The notes: generated from the sequence alone by a model not told the origin. A DNA stretch of 64,000 bases from Cupriavidus taiwanensis (GCF_900249755.1 NZ_LT976853.1:160011-224010); one strand, 5' to 3'. Positions 35,561 to 44,679 are shown, numbered from the stretch's first letter. Numbers and translations are program-made.

Positions 35561-35813
35561 ACTTCAATACCTCGCGGCGGTTGGCTTTGCGCAGGCTGAT
35601 GACGCGCATCGTCTCGCCTCGCATCGTGTAGACCATCACAAACACACGGTTGCCGATCGGCCCGGTAGCGATCACCCGCCCTTCACCATATGCAAACCGC
35701 AGATCGTCCCGGATCAGCGCCCCTTCCATCTCGAACGCTTCGGCCAATGCGAGCGATACGCCATGCTTGATCTGGTTGGCCAGGTCCTTGACCGGATCGA
35801 ACACAAGCAGCAT
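35526..35813 (-). CDS. brnT: BrnT-family ribonuclease toxin
   Basis: A 95-residue RelE-fold toxin, an mRNA-cleaving growth inhibitor. Family wording is FDPVKDLANQIKHGVSLALA, then DLRFAYGEGRVIATGPIGNR and MRVISLRKANRREVLKY. The catalytic-region basic and acidic residues seen in BrnT (Lys-His near residue 16, Arg and Glu near the C-terminus) are present, so it looks active. An AT-rich promoter with TATACA as a likely -10 lies within 30 bp of the start. The module sits 290 bp from tRNA-Phe, a common neighbourhood for acquired modules. Confidence 0.88.
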   Translation of the reverse strand: MLLVFDPVKDLANQIKHGVSLALAEAFEMEGALIRDDLRFAYGEGRVIATGPIGNRVFVMVYTMRGETMRVISLRKANRREVLKYVYETQGSYPD

Positions 35814-36061
35814 CGATTTATTGTATAGACGTTAAATTGAACGGGCAAGGGATTTTTGCCAATACAGTAATTCCCCGGCTACGGCAGGCGAGGTCTTCCT
35901 GCCGGCGACGAGAGCGTCAAGATGTGCGGGCACGCGCAAGGCAACCTTGACCTTGGACAGGCGTGTCGAGCAGTTCGGAGGAATGCGACGTGAGTGGGAC
36001 GCAAATGTGTCGCGGCCCGGGAGGGGAAGGCATGGCCGGCACGCAAAACTGGCGCCCAATG

Positions 36062-36093
36062 CAAAAAGCCCGGCTGCAAGAGCCGGGCTTTTT
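36062..36093 (-). terminator. Rho-independent terminator after tRNA-Phe
   Basis: AAAAAGCCCGGCT and AGCCGGGCTTTTT form a perfect 13-bp stem with a 5-base loop, 7 bp beyond the tRNA CCA end on the minus strand. Confidence 0.92.
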
Positions 36094-36099
36094 GTGTTC

Positions 36100-36175
36100 T
36101 GGTGGCCTGGGACGGAATCGAACCGCCGACACAAGGATTTTCAATCCTCTGCTCTACCGACTGAGCTACCGGGCC
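36100..36175 (-). tRNA. tRNA-Phe (anticodon GAA)
   Basis: A 76-nt tRNA with encoded CCA. The D arm (AGCTCAGTCGGTAGAGC), the anticodon loop TTGAAAA with GAA, and the T arm with GGTTCGATTCC are intact. The acceptor arms GGCCCGG and CCAGGCC pair except for a C5-A68 mismatch, which is unusual; most relatives would have G there. The T stem has one G-U pair. Transcribed in the same direction as brnTA and ntrX, with its own terminator. Confidence 0.95.
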
Positions 36176-36235
36176 AAAGAAGCGAAACTATAACTGGACT
36201 TTTTGGGCCAGTCAAGCGTCATCTAGGGCACTGCT

Positions 36236-36946
36236 TCAGTGTTCGGCCGGCTCCGGCTTGTTGCGGCCCAGTTCGACGCCGAGCTGCTTGAGCTTGCGGT
36301 ACAGGTGGGTACGCTCCAGCCCGGTTTTCTCTGCCACGCGGGTCATGCTGCCGTGTTCGCGCAGCAGGTGGTACTCGAAATAGGCGCGCTCGAACAGGTC
36401 GCGCGCTTCGCGCAGCGGCATGTCGAACGAGAACTGCATCTCGGCCTCGGGCACGCGCGCCGGGCTGCCATTGGGGGCGGCATCGGCGGTGGCTTCGGGC
36501 GCGGCGGTGGTGGTGCCGGGTTCGGCCGAGGGCGCGGTGGCTGCGGCGGGTGCGGCAGCGGCGCTGCTGCGCGGGCGTTCGATGCCGTGCGCGAGGCCCT
36601 GCTCCACCGCGGACAGCAGCTTTTGCAGCGCGATCGGCTTTTCCAGGAAATTGAGCGCGCCGATCTTGGTAGCCTCGACCGCGGTGTCGATGGTGGCGTG
36701 GCCCGACATCATGATCACGGGCATGGTCAGCTGTCCCTGCGCGGACCACTCCTTGAGCAGCGTCACGCCATCGGTATCGGGCATCCAGATATCGAGCAGC
36801 ACGAGATCGGGCGTGCCCGCCGCACGGTAATCGCGCGCCTGTTGCGCGTTTTCCGCGAGTTCGACCACATGGCCTTCGTCGCTGAGGATCTCCGAGAGCA
36901 GCTCCCGGATTCCCATTTCGTCATCGACTACGAGGATGGTTGCCAT
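36236..36946 (-). CDS. Response regulator, NtrX-like receiver plus Fis-type HTH without AAA+ domain
   Basis: A 236-residue regulator. The receiver (ILVVDDEMGIRELLSEIL, phosphorylated Asp52 in LVLLDIWMPD, Lys in FLEKPIALQKLL) resembles NtrX. An Ala/Pro/Thr-rich linker (about 127-175) leads straight to a Fis-type helix-turn-helix (MTRVAEKTGLERTHLYRKLK, then QLGVELG). The central AAA+ sigma-54-activation domain of NtrX is absent and too little sequence remains for it. It should act as a simple DNA-binding regulator, in the manner of RegA/ActR. It lies 52 bp downstream of its kinase. AGAGGGGAAG precedes the ATG. Confidence 0.9.
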   Translation of the reverse strand: MATILVVDDEMGIRELLSEILSDEGHVVELAENAQQARDYRAAGTPDLVLLDIWMPDTDGVTLLKEWSAQGQLTMPVIMMSGHATIDTAVEATKIGALNFLEKPIALQKLLSAVEQGLAHGIERPRSSAAAAPAAATAPSAEPGTTTAAPEATADAAPNGSPARVPEAEMQFSFDMPLREARDLFERAYFEYHLLREHGSMTRVAEKTGLERTHLYRKLKQLGVELGRNKPEPAEH

Positions 36947-36998
36947 ACTTCCCCTCTTAACCCCACCGCAGCGTTCCGGGACCGGACGCCAATGTTGA

Positions 36999-39431
36999 CT
37001 ATGCCAGTTTAACGAACAGGATCGAGATCTGCGCACCGACGATCTCGGCACCTTCCATGCGATTGCGCAGTTCGATGCGCGCGCCGTGTTCGTCAATGAT
37101 CTTCTTTACCATCGCGAGCCCGAGACCCGTGCCCTTGGCTTTCGTGGTCACATAAGGCTCGAACGCACGGCTCAGGATGCGTGGTGCAAAACCGGGACCA
37201 TTGTCCGCAATGGTGAGCTTGACGGCCTGCCGGTTCTCGCCGGCAGAATCTTTGTATTCTACAGTCTCGGTGTGCAGAGTGATATGGGGCGCGGCCCTAC
37301 CGGCCGCGACGTTCTCCGCGGCCGCGTCCTGCGCGTTCTGCAGCAGGTTGTGGATGACCTGGCGCAGCTGCGTGGGATCGCCCTTGATCTCGGGCAGCGC
37401 GCTGCCCAGCGTCGGATGGATCACCGGGTGCTCGTGCACCGCCGGATCGTCGATGCCATACAGATGCAGCACCTCGGACACCAGGCTGTTGAGCTGCAGC
37501 GACTGCAGCACCGCGGGGGGCGTGCGCGCGTAGTCGCGGAAATCATCGACCATGCGCTTCATCGCGGCCACCTGGTTGACGATGGTGGCGGCGCCACGCT
37601 TTAGCACATCGGCATCGGTGCCCTCGAGCTTGGGCGAGAGCTTCATCTGCAGGCGCTCGGCCGAGAGCTGGATCGGCGTGAGCGGGTTCTTGATCTCGTG
37701 CGCCAGGCGCCGTGCCACCTCGCCCCACGCCACCGAGCGTTGAGCGGAAATCACATCGGAAATATCGTCGAACACGATCACATAGCCGGGCTCGTCACGC
37801 TCGCCGCCGGGCAGGCGCGCGCCGCGCACCAGCAGCGTCAGCGGCTGCTCCTCGCCCTGCGGCAGTTCGATCTGCTTCTGCCAGTGCTCGGCGCCGCCCA
37901 GCACCTCGCTGGTGTTCTGGTCCGAGAAGGCCTGGCGCACGATCTCGCCGAACGGCCCCATGCCGGGGATCTGTTCCATCGGCAGGCCCATCACCGCGCC
38001 GAACGGCTGGCGGAAGATGCGCTCGGCGCCGGGGTTGGCGGTGATCAGCACGAAGCGGCGGTCGAATACCAGCACGCCCGCGGTTAGGTTCTGCAGCACG
38101 CTTTCGAGGTAGGCCTTCGACTGCTCCAGCGCGGCGCGGTTTTCTTCCACCGCCAGCCGCGCCTCGGCCAGCTGGCGCGTCATCTGGTTGAACTGCTGCG
38201 TGAGCATGCCCAGTTCGTCGCGGCTCTTCAGCTCGCGCTTGGGCGACAGATCGCCCTCGGCCACTTCCTTGGTCCCCTGCAGCAGCATCAGCAGCGGCCG
38301 CGCCAGCTGGCCCCCGAGCAACAGCGCCAGCATCACGGCGATAAACACCGCCAGGAACAGCGTCAGCGTCAGCGTGCCGATATACATCTTGCGCAGGCCG
38401 GTGCGGCCCAGCGCCTTCTCCTGGTACTCCTGGTAGGCGCGCTGGACCTCGTCGGCATTGCGCGCGAGCACGGCCGGCACCGGGTGCAGCACCTGCAGGT
38501 AGCGTTCTTCGCGCACGGTCTCGCCGACCAGGCCGAAACCGCTCGACGGCGAGTCCTCCGGGCTGCGTTCCACCGACAGGCCGGAACCGGCCCAGCGCGG
38601 CGATCGGGCCAGTGCGCGCGGGGCGCTGGCTGCGCTGACCGAATCCTGTGCCGGCCCGGGCGCCGCGCCCAGCGGGATGATTACGCGCAAGCGGTACAGG
38701 TGGCTGCTGTCGATGCGCTCGGGCGCCTGGCCGACGTCGCTCGACGGATCGGTGCCGCCTTCCACCGCGGCATAGCCGCCGGCCAGCCGCGCCTGTTCCG
38801 CGAGCACGCCGGAAGGCAGGTCCGGCACCAGCGAGGCATAGTTGCTGGAAGCCGACGCCAGCACGCGGCCGCTGCCGGTAAAGATGGCGGCTTCCTGCAC
38901 GCCGTACTGCTCGCGCAGCCGGTTCAGCTGCAATGAGGTGGCCACGCCGGAAGCCCCGGCCAGCTGCTCGGACATCAGGCGTGCCTTGACCTGCAGGTCG
39001 GCCAGCGAGCTGTCGATGGTGGAGCGCCCCAGGTTCAGTCCGGCCTCGAGCGCGGTTTCCACGCGCACGTCGAACCAGGACTCGATGCTGCGCGAGACAA
39101 ACTGCAGCGACACCAGGTAGATCAGCACGCCAGGCAGCACGCCCACCACGCCGAAGAACACCGCCAGCTTGGTCATCAGCCGCGTGCCGAACTTGCCGCG
39201 GCGATAGCGCAGCCACAACGTGACCGCGAGCGCGCCCACGGTCAGCACCAGCAGCGCGCCGATCACCAGGTTCACCTTGAACAGCAGCGTGAAATAGCGA
39301 TCGAAGAATTCGGTGTTGGCCGAGGCGCCGGCGAGCAGGCCCACCAGAACCAGTGCCAGGAACACGATGACGCCGGCCACGACGCGGTACAGCACGCGCC
39401 GGAACCGGCTGTCCCACAACGGGTTGCTCAT
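36999..39431 (-). CDS. NtrY-like transmembrane sensor histidine kinase
   Basis: An 810-residue kinase. Two N-terminal helices (about 14-34 and 45-70) plus one near 85-105, a long periplasmic region, a further helix near 350-375, a HAMP domain, a PAS domain (about 440-540), HisKA with His578 in RLAHEIKNPLTPIQLSAERL, and HATPase motifs (NLLQNAQDAA, DNGPGF, GTGLGLAMVKKI). The layout is that of NtrY, linked in other proteobacteria to nitrogen and redox responses. Its start overlaps the DUF4390 stop by 4 bp, and the regulator gene follows, giving a DUF4390-kinase-regulator operon. Confidence 0.93.
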   Translation of the reverse strand: MSNPLWDSRFRRVLYRVVAGVIVFLALVLVGLLAGASANTEFFDRYFTLLFKVNLVIGALLVLTVGALAVTLWLRYRRGKFGTRLMTKLAVFFGVVGVLPGVLIYLVSLQFVSRSIESWFDVRVETALEAGLNLGRSTIDSSLADLQVKARLMSEQLAGASGVATSLQLNRLREQYGVQEAAIFTGSGRVLASASSNYASLVPDLPSGVLAEQARLAGGYAAVEGGTDPSSDVGQAPERIDSSHLYRLRVIIPLGAAPGPAQDSVSAASAPRALARSPRWAGSGLSVERSPEDSPSSGFGLVGETVREERYLQVLHPVPAVLARNADEVQRAYQEYQEKALGRTGLRKMYIGTLTLTLFLAVFIAVMLALLLGGQLARPLLMLLQGTKEVAEGDLSPKRELKSRDELGMLTQQFNQMTRQLAEARLAVEENRAALEQSKAYLESVLQNLTAGVLVFDRRFVLITANPGAERIFRQPFGAVMGLPMEQIPGMGPFGEIVRQAFSDQNTSEVLGGAEHWQKQIELPQGEEQPLTLLVRGARLPGGERDEPGYVIVFDDISDVISAQRSVAWGEVARRLAHEIKNPLTPIQLSAERLQMKLSPKLEGTDADVLKRGAATIVNQVAAMKRMVDDFRDYARTPPAVLQSLQLNSLVSEVLHLYGIDDPAVHEHPVIHPTLGSALPEIKGDPTQLRQVIHNLLQNAQDAAAENVAAGRAAPHITLHTETVEYKDSAGENRQAVKLTIADNGPGFAPRILSRAFEPYVTTKAKGTGLGLAMVKKIIDEHGARIELRNRMEGAEIVGAQISILFVKLA

Positions 39432-40330
39432 GGCTGGCCCGGAGCCGGCTGCGCCAGCATCGCCGGCGACAACGCGTACGACACGGCTTGCAGGTACAGG
39501 CCGCGCCCTTCCATCGGACCGCGCTCATTGGCCGCAGCCGGCGCCGAGGCCGCGGCCGGGGCAGGCATGGCGGGTGAAGCCGGCAACGCAGGCAATGCCG
39601 GTGGCACGGCCGGCGGCGCGGCCGGCGGCTGCGGCGGCTGCGGGGGCTGCGGCGGTGGCGCGGGCGGCGCGCTCAGGTCGGTCGGCACGGTGTAGTTGAA
39701 ACGCCGCCAGTCGGACGCCAGGTTCCAGTCGCGCGTGTTGACGGCGTTGATCTGGAACGGCTTGGGCAACTGCGACAGGTCCAGCCGCATGCGCACTTCG
39801 GCGCTGTAGGTTTCGCCGGGCTTGACCGCGTTGCGCTCGAACACGCGCCAGCCGCGCACGCGCTGGATAAACTGCAGCGCGCTCTTCAGGCGCGTGAACG
39901 GCAGCTGCAAACCGCCGGTGGAGATGCGGTACTGGCGCGTCAGCGGCTGGTATGACAGGCGCACGCTGCGGGTGGTGTTGACCGGCTTGTCGTCGAACCA
40001 GTACCAGCGTGAGCGCGAGAGCTGGAAGTCGACCGCGAAATAGAGCGAGATGCCCTTGTGCAGCGCGTCTTCCAGCGCGGGCGGCAGGTCGAAGTCAAAG
40101 CTGGCGGCAAGCTCGAAGCCGCCGTCCTGGTATTCGATGCGGGCTTCGGTGGCCTCGATGACCTGCGCCTGCGCGGCGCGGGGCAGCCACAGGGTGGCAG
40201 CCAACGCCAGCGCCAGCGCCAGTGCCCAGCGCGCCAGCCGGCCGAGCGGCTCGGGCACGGAGGCTACGCCGGTGCCGGCGCGGCGGTCCACATCAACGCG
40301 AAAGCCTGACAGGCGCGGCGTGCTCGGCAT
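39428..40330 (-). CDS. DUF4390 secreted protein with proline-rich tail
   Basis: A 300-residue protein. A signal peptide ends near residue 56 (RAAQAQ), then a beta-rich DUF4390 domain (IEATEARIEYQDGGFELAAS, FDLPPALEDALHKGISLYFA, WRVFERNAVKPGETYSAEV). From about residue 220 the tail is PPAPPPQPPQPPQPP followed by Pro/Ala repeats, probably disordered. The family is uncharacterised but is consistently found just before NtrY-type kinases in betaproteobacteria, suggesting it takes part in that kinase's periplasmic signal. The 4-bp ATGA overlap with the kinase implies coupling. Confidence 0.85.
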   Translation of the reverse strand: MPSTPRLSGFRVDVDRRAGTGVASVPEPLGRLARWALALALALAATLWLPRAAQAQVIEATEARIEYQDGGFELAASFDFDLPPALEDALHKGISLYFAVDFQLSRSRWYWFDDKPVNTTRSVRLSYQPLTRQYRISTGGLQLPFTRLKSALQFIQRVRGWRVFERNAVKPGETYSAEVRMRLDLSQLPKPFQINAVNTRDWNLASDWRRFNYTVPTDLSAPPAPPPQPPQPPQPPAAPPAVPPALPALPASPAMPAPAAASAPAAANERGPMEGRGLYLQAVSYALSPAMLAQPAPGQP

Positions 40331-40339
40331 CGGATCAGA

Positions 40340-41779
40340 TCAGGCGCGTTTCTGGAAGCGGGCGTAGTAGAAGCCATCGTGATCGGATGGCAGGCTGGTA
40401 CCGTCGGTGCGGCCGGTGTTGTCAGGAGAGGCCTTGTCACCGTCCGCGCCCGCGGCATGCGTTGCATGGGTGCCGGGCAGCAGCTGTCCCGGCGCCTGCA
40501 ATCGTATCGCATCTGCCAGTTGCTCACCAAACCAGCGCGCCTGCTCCTCGCCCTCCGTTGGGAAAATAGAACAGGTGACATAGACCAGGATGCCGCCCGG
40601 CTTGAGCAGCGGCCACAGCTGCGAGACGATGCGGCGCTGCTCGGTGATGAGCCTGGCGATATCGGTGTCGCGGCGCAGCCAGCGGATGTCAGGGTGGCGC
40701 CGCACGATGCCCGAGGCCGAGCACGGCACGTCGGCCAGGATGCGGTCGAAGGGCTGGCCGTCCCACCAGTCGGCGGGCCGGCTGGCATCGCCGATCACGA
40801 TCTTCGCCGACTTGCCCAGGCGCGCCAGGTTCTCGCCGATGCGGGTGGCGCGCTGCGCGTCGCTTTCGACCGCGGTCACTTCGATATCGGCCAGCTCCAG
40901 CAGGTGCCCGGTCTTGCCGCCGGGCGCCGCGCAGGCATCGAGCACGCGCATGCCATCGGCCACCTCGAGCAGCGGCGCGGCCAGCTGCGCGCCGGCGTCC
41001 TGCACCGAGACCACGCCTTCGGCAAAGCCCGGCAGCTGCGTCACCGGCACCGCGCGCACCAGGCGCACGGCCTGCGGACCGACCACGTGCCCGGCCAGGC
41101 CGGCGTTGGCGAGGTCGGTCTGGTACTGCTGCACCGACACGCGCGCGGTGTTGACGCGCACCGTCATCGGCGGGCGCACGTTGGCGCTGGCGGCCAGCGC
41201 CATCCACTGGTCGGGGTAGGCCTCGCGCAGCATGCGCAGCCACCACGGCGGCAGGTTCCAGCGCGCCTGCTCGTCGCGGTTGACCTCGGCCAGCAGCGCC
41301 TTGCGCTCGCGCAGGAAGCGCCGCAGCACGGCGTTGACCAGCCCGCGCGCATGCGCAGTCTTGGGTTCGGAGGCGGCCGCGCTGACGGCCTGGTCGACCA
41401 CCGTGAAAGTGCTGTAGCCCGGGCGGTTGGCGTCGGCATCGTGGCGCGCCGGGTCGGCGCCGTCATGGCGGTCGCGCGGCCCCGGCGCATGTTCCAGCAG
41501 CAGCGCCAGCGCCACCGCCAGCAGCGAATCGACCTGCGCACCCGGCGGGCGCGTCACCAGCCTGGTCACCAGCGCACGCGCGGTGCCGAACTGGCGCATG
41601 GTGCGGTAGGCGATGTCCTGCAGCGCGCCGCGGGTGGCGGCATCGCGCACGCGGTCCAGCCGCAGCTGCGCGGCGGCGTCCTCGATCGCCTGGGGCAAGG
41701 CGGTGCCTTCGCTGACGGCGCGCACCGCGGTGGCGGCGCCAAGCATCTGGAAGGCAAGCGAATCGGGAGGCAGGCGCAT
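40340..41779 (-). CDS. rsmB: 16S rRNA m5C967 methyltransferase
   Basis: A 479-residue RsmB (Sun). The N-terminal NusB-like RNA-binding domain is followed by the Rossmann methyltransferase: SAM motif DACAAPGGKTGHLLEL, the DVPCSASGIVRRHPDIRWLR loop with one active-site Cys, and VTCSIFPTEGEEQ with the second Cys. Both catalytic cysteines are present. The region between motifs VTCS and the C-terminus carries an insertion of about 40 residues (ATHAAGADGDKASPDNTGRT) not usual in E. coli. It is directly upstream of the DUF4390-ntrYX genes (10-bp gap) and probably cotranscribed. Confidence 0.94.
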   Translation of the reverse strand: MRLPPDSLAFQMLGAATAVRAVSEGTALPQAIEDAAAQLRLDRVRDAATRGALQDIAYRTMRQFGTARALVTRLVTRPPGAQVDSLLAVALALLLEHAPGPRDRHDGADPARHDADANRPGYSTFTVVDQAVSAAASEPKTAHARGLVNAVLRRFLRERKALLAEVNRDEQARWNLPPWWLRMLREAYPDQWMALAASANVRPPMTVRVNTARVSVQQYQTDLANAGLAGHVVGPQAVRLVRAVPVTQLPGFAEGVVSVQDAGAQLAAPLLEVADGMRVLDACAAPGGKTGHLLELADIEVTAVESDAQRATRIGENLARLGKSAKIVIGDASRPADWWDGQPFDRILADVPCSASGIVRRHPDIRWLRRDTDIARLITEQRRIVSQLWPLLKPGGILVYVTCSIFPTEGEEQARWFGEQLADAIRLQAPGQLLPGTHATHAAGADGDKASPDNTGRTDGTSLPSDHDGFYYARFQKRA

Positions 41780-41844
41780 ATCGGTCAGGCGGCGGGTCAG
41801 GCAGCGGGTCAGGCGGTGAATCGGGAAGGCGTGGGGCGCGGGCC

Positions 41845-41880
41845 AAAAAAAGCCCGCCGGTCCACGCGGAACAGCGGGCA
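41845..41880 (-). terminator. Probable terminator after htpX
   Basis: GCCCGC and GCGGGC arms (41852-41857, 41874-41879), with a T-run of seven on the minus strand after the stem. The stem is short and the loop long, so it is weaker than the other terminators here. Confidence 0.6.
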
Positions 41881-41921
41881 GTTTACCCTGTGCCGGGGCC
41901 GCGCCCCGGATTTCCGACGGC

Positions 41922-42782
41922 TCAGGCCGGGTAGGTGCCGGTCTGTGCCATCTGCATCAGGCGCGCGATGCGTTCGTCGGTGGCCGGATGGGTCGAGAAC
42001 AGGTTGGCGATGCCGCCGCCGGACAGCGGGTTCATGATCATCATCTGCGCCGTCGCCGGGTGTTCCTCGGCTGCCTGGAACGGGATGCCCTGCGCGTAGC
42101 GGTGGATCTTGTCCAGCGCGCTGGCCAGCGCCTGCGGGTCGCCGCTGATCTCGGCGCCGCCGCGGTCGGCTTCGAATTCGCGCGCGCGCGAGATCGCCAT
42201 CTGGATCAGCGAGGCCGCCAGCGGCGCCAGGATGGCCACGGCGATGCTGGCGATGGGGTTGGTGCGGTTGCCGTTCTCGTCGCGCCCGCCGAAGAACATC
42301 GCCATATTGGCCAGCGCCGAGATCGCACCGGCCATGGTCGCGGCGATGGTCGAGGTCAGGATGTCGCGGTGGCGCACGTGCGCCAGCTCATGCGCCATCA
42401 CGCCGCGCAACTCGCGCTCGGACAGCACCCGCAGGATGCCGGTGGTGGCCGCCACCGCGGCGTGCTCCGGGTTGCGGCCGGTGGCGAAGGCGTTGGGGGC
42501 GTCTTCATTGATCAGGTAGACGCGCGGCATCGGCAGGCCGGCGCGCTGCGCCAGGTCCTGCACCATGCCGTAGAACTGCGGCGCGCTGCCGGCATCGACT
42601 TCCTGCGCGTTGTACATGCGCAGGACCATCTTGTCGGAGAACCAGTAGGAGAAGAAGTTCATGCCCAGCGCAAGCAGTAGCGCCATCATCATGCCGCTGC
42701 GCCCGCCGATCATGCCGCCGATGACGATGAACAGCGCCGTGATGGCCGCCATCAGCATGAAGGTCTTGACCCAGTTGAACAT
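41922..42782 (-). CDS. htpX: Membrane zinc metalloprotease HtpX
   Basis: A 286-residue M48 protease of the inner membrane that helps degrade misfolded membrane proteins. Two helices at the N-terminus (8-25, 30-48), the HEXXH zinc site HELAH at 131-135 in [14 protein letters not shown], two more helices (about 150-170 and 180-200), and the third ligand Glu in [13 protein letters not shown]. It is full length with all active-site parts. Possible CpxR or heat-shock control cannot be seen. Transcribed singly. Confidence 0.95.
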   Translation of the reverse strand: MFNWVKTFMLMAAITALFIVIGGMIGGRSGMMMALLLALGMNFFSYWFSDKMVLRMYNAQEVDAGSAPQFYGMVQDLAQRAGLPMPRVYLINEDAPNAFATGRNPEHAAVAATTGILRVLSERELRGVMAHELAHVRHRDILTSTIAATMAGAISALANMAMFFGGRDENGNRTNPIASIAVAILAPLAASLIQMAISRAREFEADRGGAEISGDPQALASALDKIHRYAQGIPFQAAEEHPATAQMMIMNPLSGGGIANLFSTHPATDERIARLMQMAQTGTYPA

Positions 42783-42966
42783 TGCGGTGAGCTCCGTGTA
42801 ATCGCAAATCCGGTGACGCGCCGGGGAAAAAGCAGGCGCGATGCCCGTTAGATAGGGGCCGATCGCGGAAAATTCAACGGCTGTTCAACGGTATCGGCAA
42901 GTGGCGCGGGCACCTGCCGGGTAGGGCGCTGTCCCCGGCACTTCAAGCGCCATGTGCGGCAAAGGG

Positions 42967-43007
42967 CTGCCCGCAAACGGGTTGCCCGCAAACGCGTTGC
43001 CCGATTA
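42967..43007. repeat. 15-bp tandem repeat spanning the fmt stop codon
   Basis: Two near-identical 15-bp units (TGCCCGCAAACGG/CG types at 42967-42981 and 42982-42996) and a partial third that runs into the fmt stop codon. Probably slippage; it may vary between strains. Confidence 0.65.
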
Positions 43008-44018
43008 CGCCGCCGCGGCGCCGTTGCCAGGCACCACGCAGCGCGTTCCCGGCGGCAGCGGCAGGCCTTGCAGGAACTGCTGCGCCGGCTGCCGGCGGCC
43101 ACCCGGCTTCTGCAGCTCGGTGACCTGCAGCGCGCTGCCTTCGCCGCATGCGATCAGCACGCCGGCGGCGTCGGCCGCCAGCACCGTGCCGGGCGGGTGC
43201 GGCAGGCTGCTGGCCGCCGCCAGCGGCACTGCGTTCCAGCACTTGATCACGGTGTCGCCCACCTGCACCGTCGCGCCCGGGAACGGGTTGAAGGCGCGCA
43301 CCTGGTTGGCCAGCGCGGCCGCCGGGCGGCGCAGGTCCAGCGGCGCTTCGTCCTTGGCGATCTTCTCGGCGTAGGTGACGCCCTGCTCCGGTTGCGGCGT
43401 CGCCGCCAGCGGCCGGCCGGCGTCCAGTTCATGCAGCGCGTCCACGATCATGCGCGCGCCGAGCGCGGCCAGGGTGTCGTGCAGCGTGCCGGTGGTGTCG
43501 TCGGCGCCGATCGGCACCGCTTCGCGCGTGAGCATGTCGCCCGTGTCCAGGCCTTCGTCCATCTGCATCAGCGTGATGCCGGTCTCGGCGTCGCCTGCCT
43601 CGATGGCGCGGTGGATCGGCGCCGCGCCGCGCCAGCGCGGCAGCAGCGAGCCGTGGATATTCAGGCAGCCCAGCCGCGGCAGCGTCAGCACCTCGGCCGG
43701 CAGGATCAGGCCATAGGCCGCCACCACCATCACGTCCGGCGCAATGCCGGCAAGCGTTTCGATGGCCGCGGCGGCGTCTTCCGGATACTTGCCCTGGCGG
43801 CGCAGCGAACGCGGCTGCAGCACCGGCGCCAGGCCGTGGGCGACGGCGAACTGCTTCACCGGGCTGGCCTGCAGCTGCATGCCGCGGCCGGCGGGCCGGT
43901 CGGGCTGGGTCAGCACCGCGACCAGCGGAAATCCGGCGGCGTGGATGGCTTCCAGCGCAACGCGCGCAAACTCGGGCGTGCCGGCAAAGGCGACACGCAA
44001 GGGGCTGGCTTGGGACAT
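43005..44018 (-). CDS. fmt: Methionyl-tRNA formyltransferase
   Basis: A 337-residue enzyme that formylates initiator Met-t[18 protein letters not shown] starts the protein; the catalytic region [20 protein letters not shown] and [19 protein letters not shown] carries the expected Asn, His and Asp. The C-terminal tRNA-binding domain has Gly/Lys-rich wording and a slightly extended tail ([10 protein letters not shown]). It is downstream of def in the usual def-fmt order, but separated by 154 bp that hold two strong inverted repeats, so the pair may be regulated or processed between the genes. Confidence 0.95.
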   Translation of the reverse strand: MSQASPLRVAFAGTPEFARVALEAIHAAGFPLVAVLTQPDRPAGRGMQLQASPVKQFAVAHGLAPVLQPRSLRRQGKYPEDAAAAIETLAGIAPDVMVVAAYGLILPAEVLTLPRLGCLNIHGSLLPRWRGAAPIHRAIEAGDAETGITLMQMDEGLDTGDMLTREAVPIGADDTTGTLHDTLAALGARMIVDALHELDAGRPLAATPQPEQGVTYAEKIAKDEAPLDLRRPAAALANQVRAFNPFPGATVQVGDTVIKCWNAVPLAAASSLPHPPGTVLAADAAGVLIACGEGSALQVTELQKPGGRRQPAQQFLQGLPLPPGTRCVVPGNGAAAA

Positions 44019-44044
44019 GGCAGGTTCCGTGGCCTGAAAATGGC

Positions 44045-44066
44045 ACCGGCCGCTATAGCGGCCGGT
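44045..44066. promoter_or_regulatory. Perfect 22-bp palindrome upstream of fmt
   Basis: The half-site ACCGGCCGCTA is followed at once by its exact complement. It is 27 bp from the fmt start codon. It could be a dimeric operator or, in RNA, a hairpin close to the ribosome site. Confidence 0.6.
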
Positions 44067-44085
44067 ATCGTGGTTCTTCGGAAGT

Positions 44086-44158
44086 CATAAAGATAACAGA
44101 CCGCGCGCGCATGCCGCACGCGGGTGGCCGGATTCCGGCGGGCTGTTACATCTTTATG
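44086..44158. promoter_or_regulatory. Long inverted repeat in the def-fmt spacer
   Basis: Arms CATAAAGATAACAG (44086-44099) and CTGTTACATCTTTATG (44143-44158) pair over 14 bp with a 2-base bulge, enclosing about 43 GC-rich bases. The arms are AT-rich in a GC-rich background. In RNA this forms a large stem-loop just after the def stop codon. Confidence 0.6.
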
Positions 44159-44172
44159 GCCGCGGCGGCGGC

Positions 44173-44679
44173 TTACATGCGGGTGCGTTCGCGCTTCTGC
44201 AGCTTGCTCTTGATGCGGTTGAGCTTGAGCGGCGACAGGTACTCGACAAAGACCTTGCCGCGCAGATGGTCGATCTCATGCTGGATGCAGACCGCCAGCA
44301 GGTCGTCGGCATCGAGCTCGAAGCTTTCGCCCTTTTCGTTGAGCGCGCGCACGCGCACGCGGTCGGGGCGCTCGACGCGGTCATAGACCTCGGGCACCGA
44401 CAGGCAGCCCTCTTCCCACACCTTGCGGTTGTCGCTGGCCCAGACGACCTCCGGGTTGATGAAGACCTGGAGCTGGTCGCGCGTTTCCGAGACGTCGATC
44501 ACCACCACTTGCTCGTGCACGTTGACCTGGGTCGCGGCCAGGCCGATGCCGGGCGCTTCGTACATGGTTTCCGCCATGTCCTTGACCAGCTGGCGGATGC
44601 GGTCGTCCACCGCGGCCACGGGTTTGGCGACGGTGTGCAGGCGGGGATCGGGGTAGGTCAGGATGTCGAGTTTTGCCAT
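44173..44679 (-). CDS. def: Peptide deformylase
   Basis: A 168-residue type 1 deformylase that removes formyl from nascent proteins. All three motifs are intact: [16 protein letters not shown] and QHEIDHL with the metal ligands Cys and two His and the catalytic Glu. The C-terminus ([18 protein letters not shown]) is the basic ribosome-binding helix. ATG 44679 matches the family start ([14 protein letters not shown]); an upstream frame extension is less likely. It is divergent from the LysM gene and upstream of fmt. Confidence 0.96.
   Translation of the reverse strand: MAKLDILTYPDPRLHTVAKPVAAVDDRIRQLVKDMAETMYEAPGIGLAATQVNVHEQVVVIDVSETRDQLQVFINPEVVWASDNRKVWEEGCLSVPEVYDRVERPDRVRVRALNEKGESFELDADDLLAVCIQHEIDHLRGKVFVEYLSPLKLNRIKSKLQKRERTRM

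Noticed and set aside
35832..36134. A 100-codon minus-strand frame between brnT and tRNA-Phe
   Set aside because: It starts inside the tRNA and runs through the tRNA terminator, so it cannot be a normal gene. I did not recognise an integrase remnant in it.
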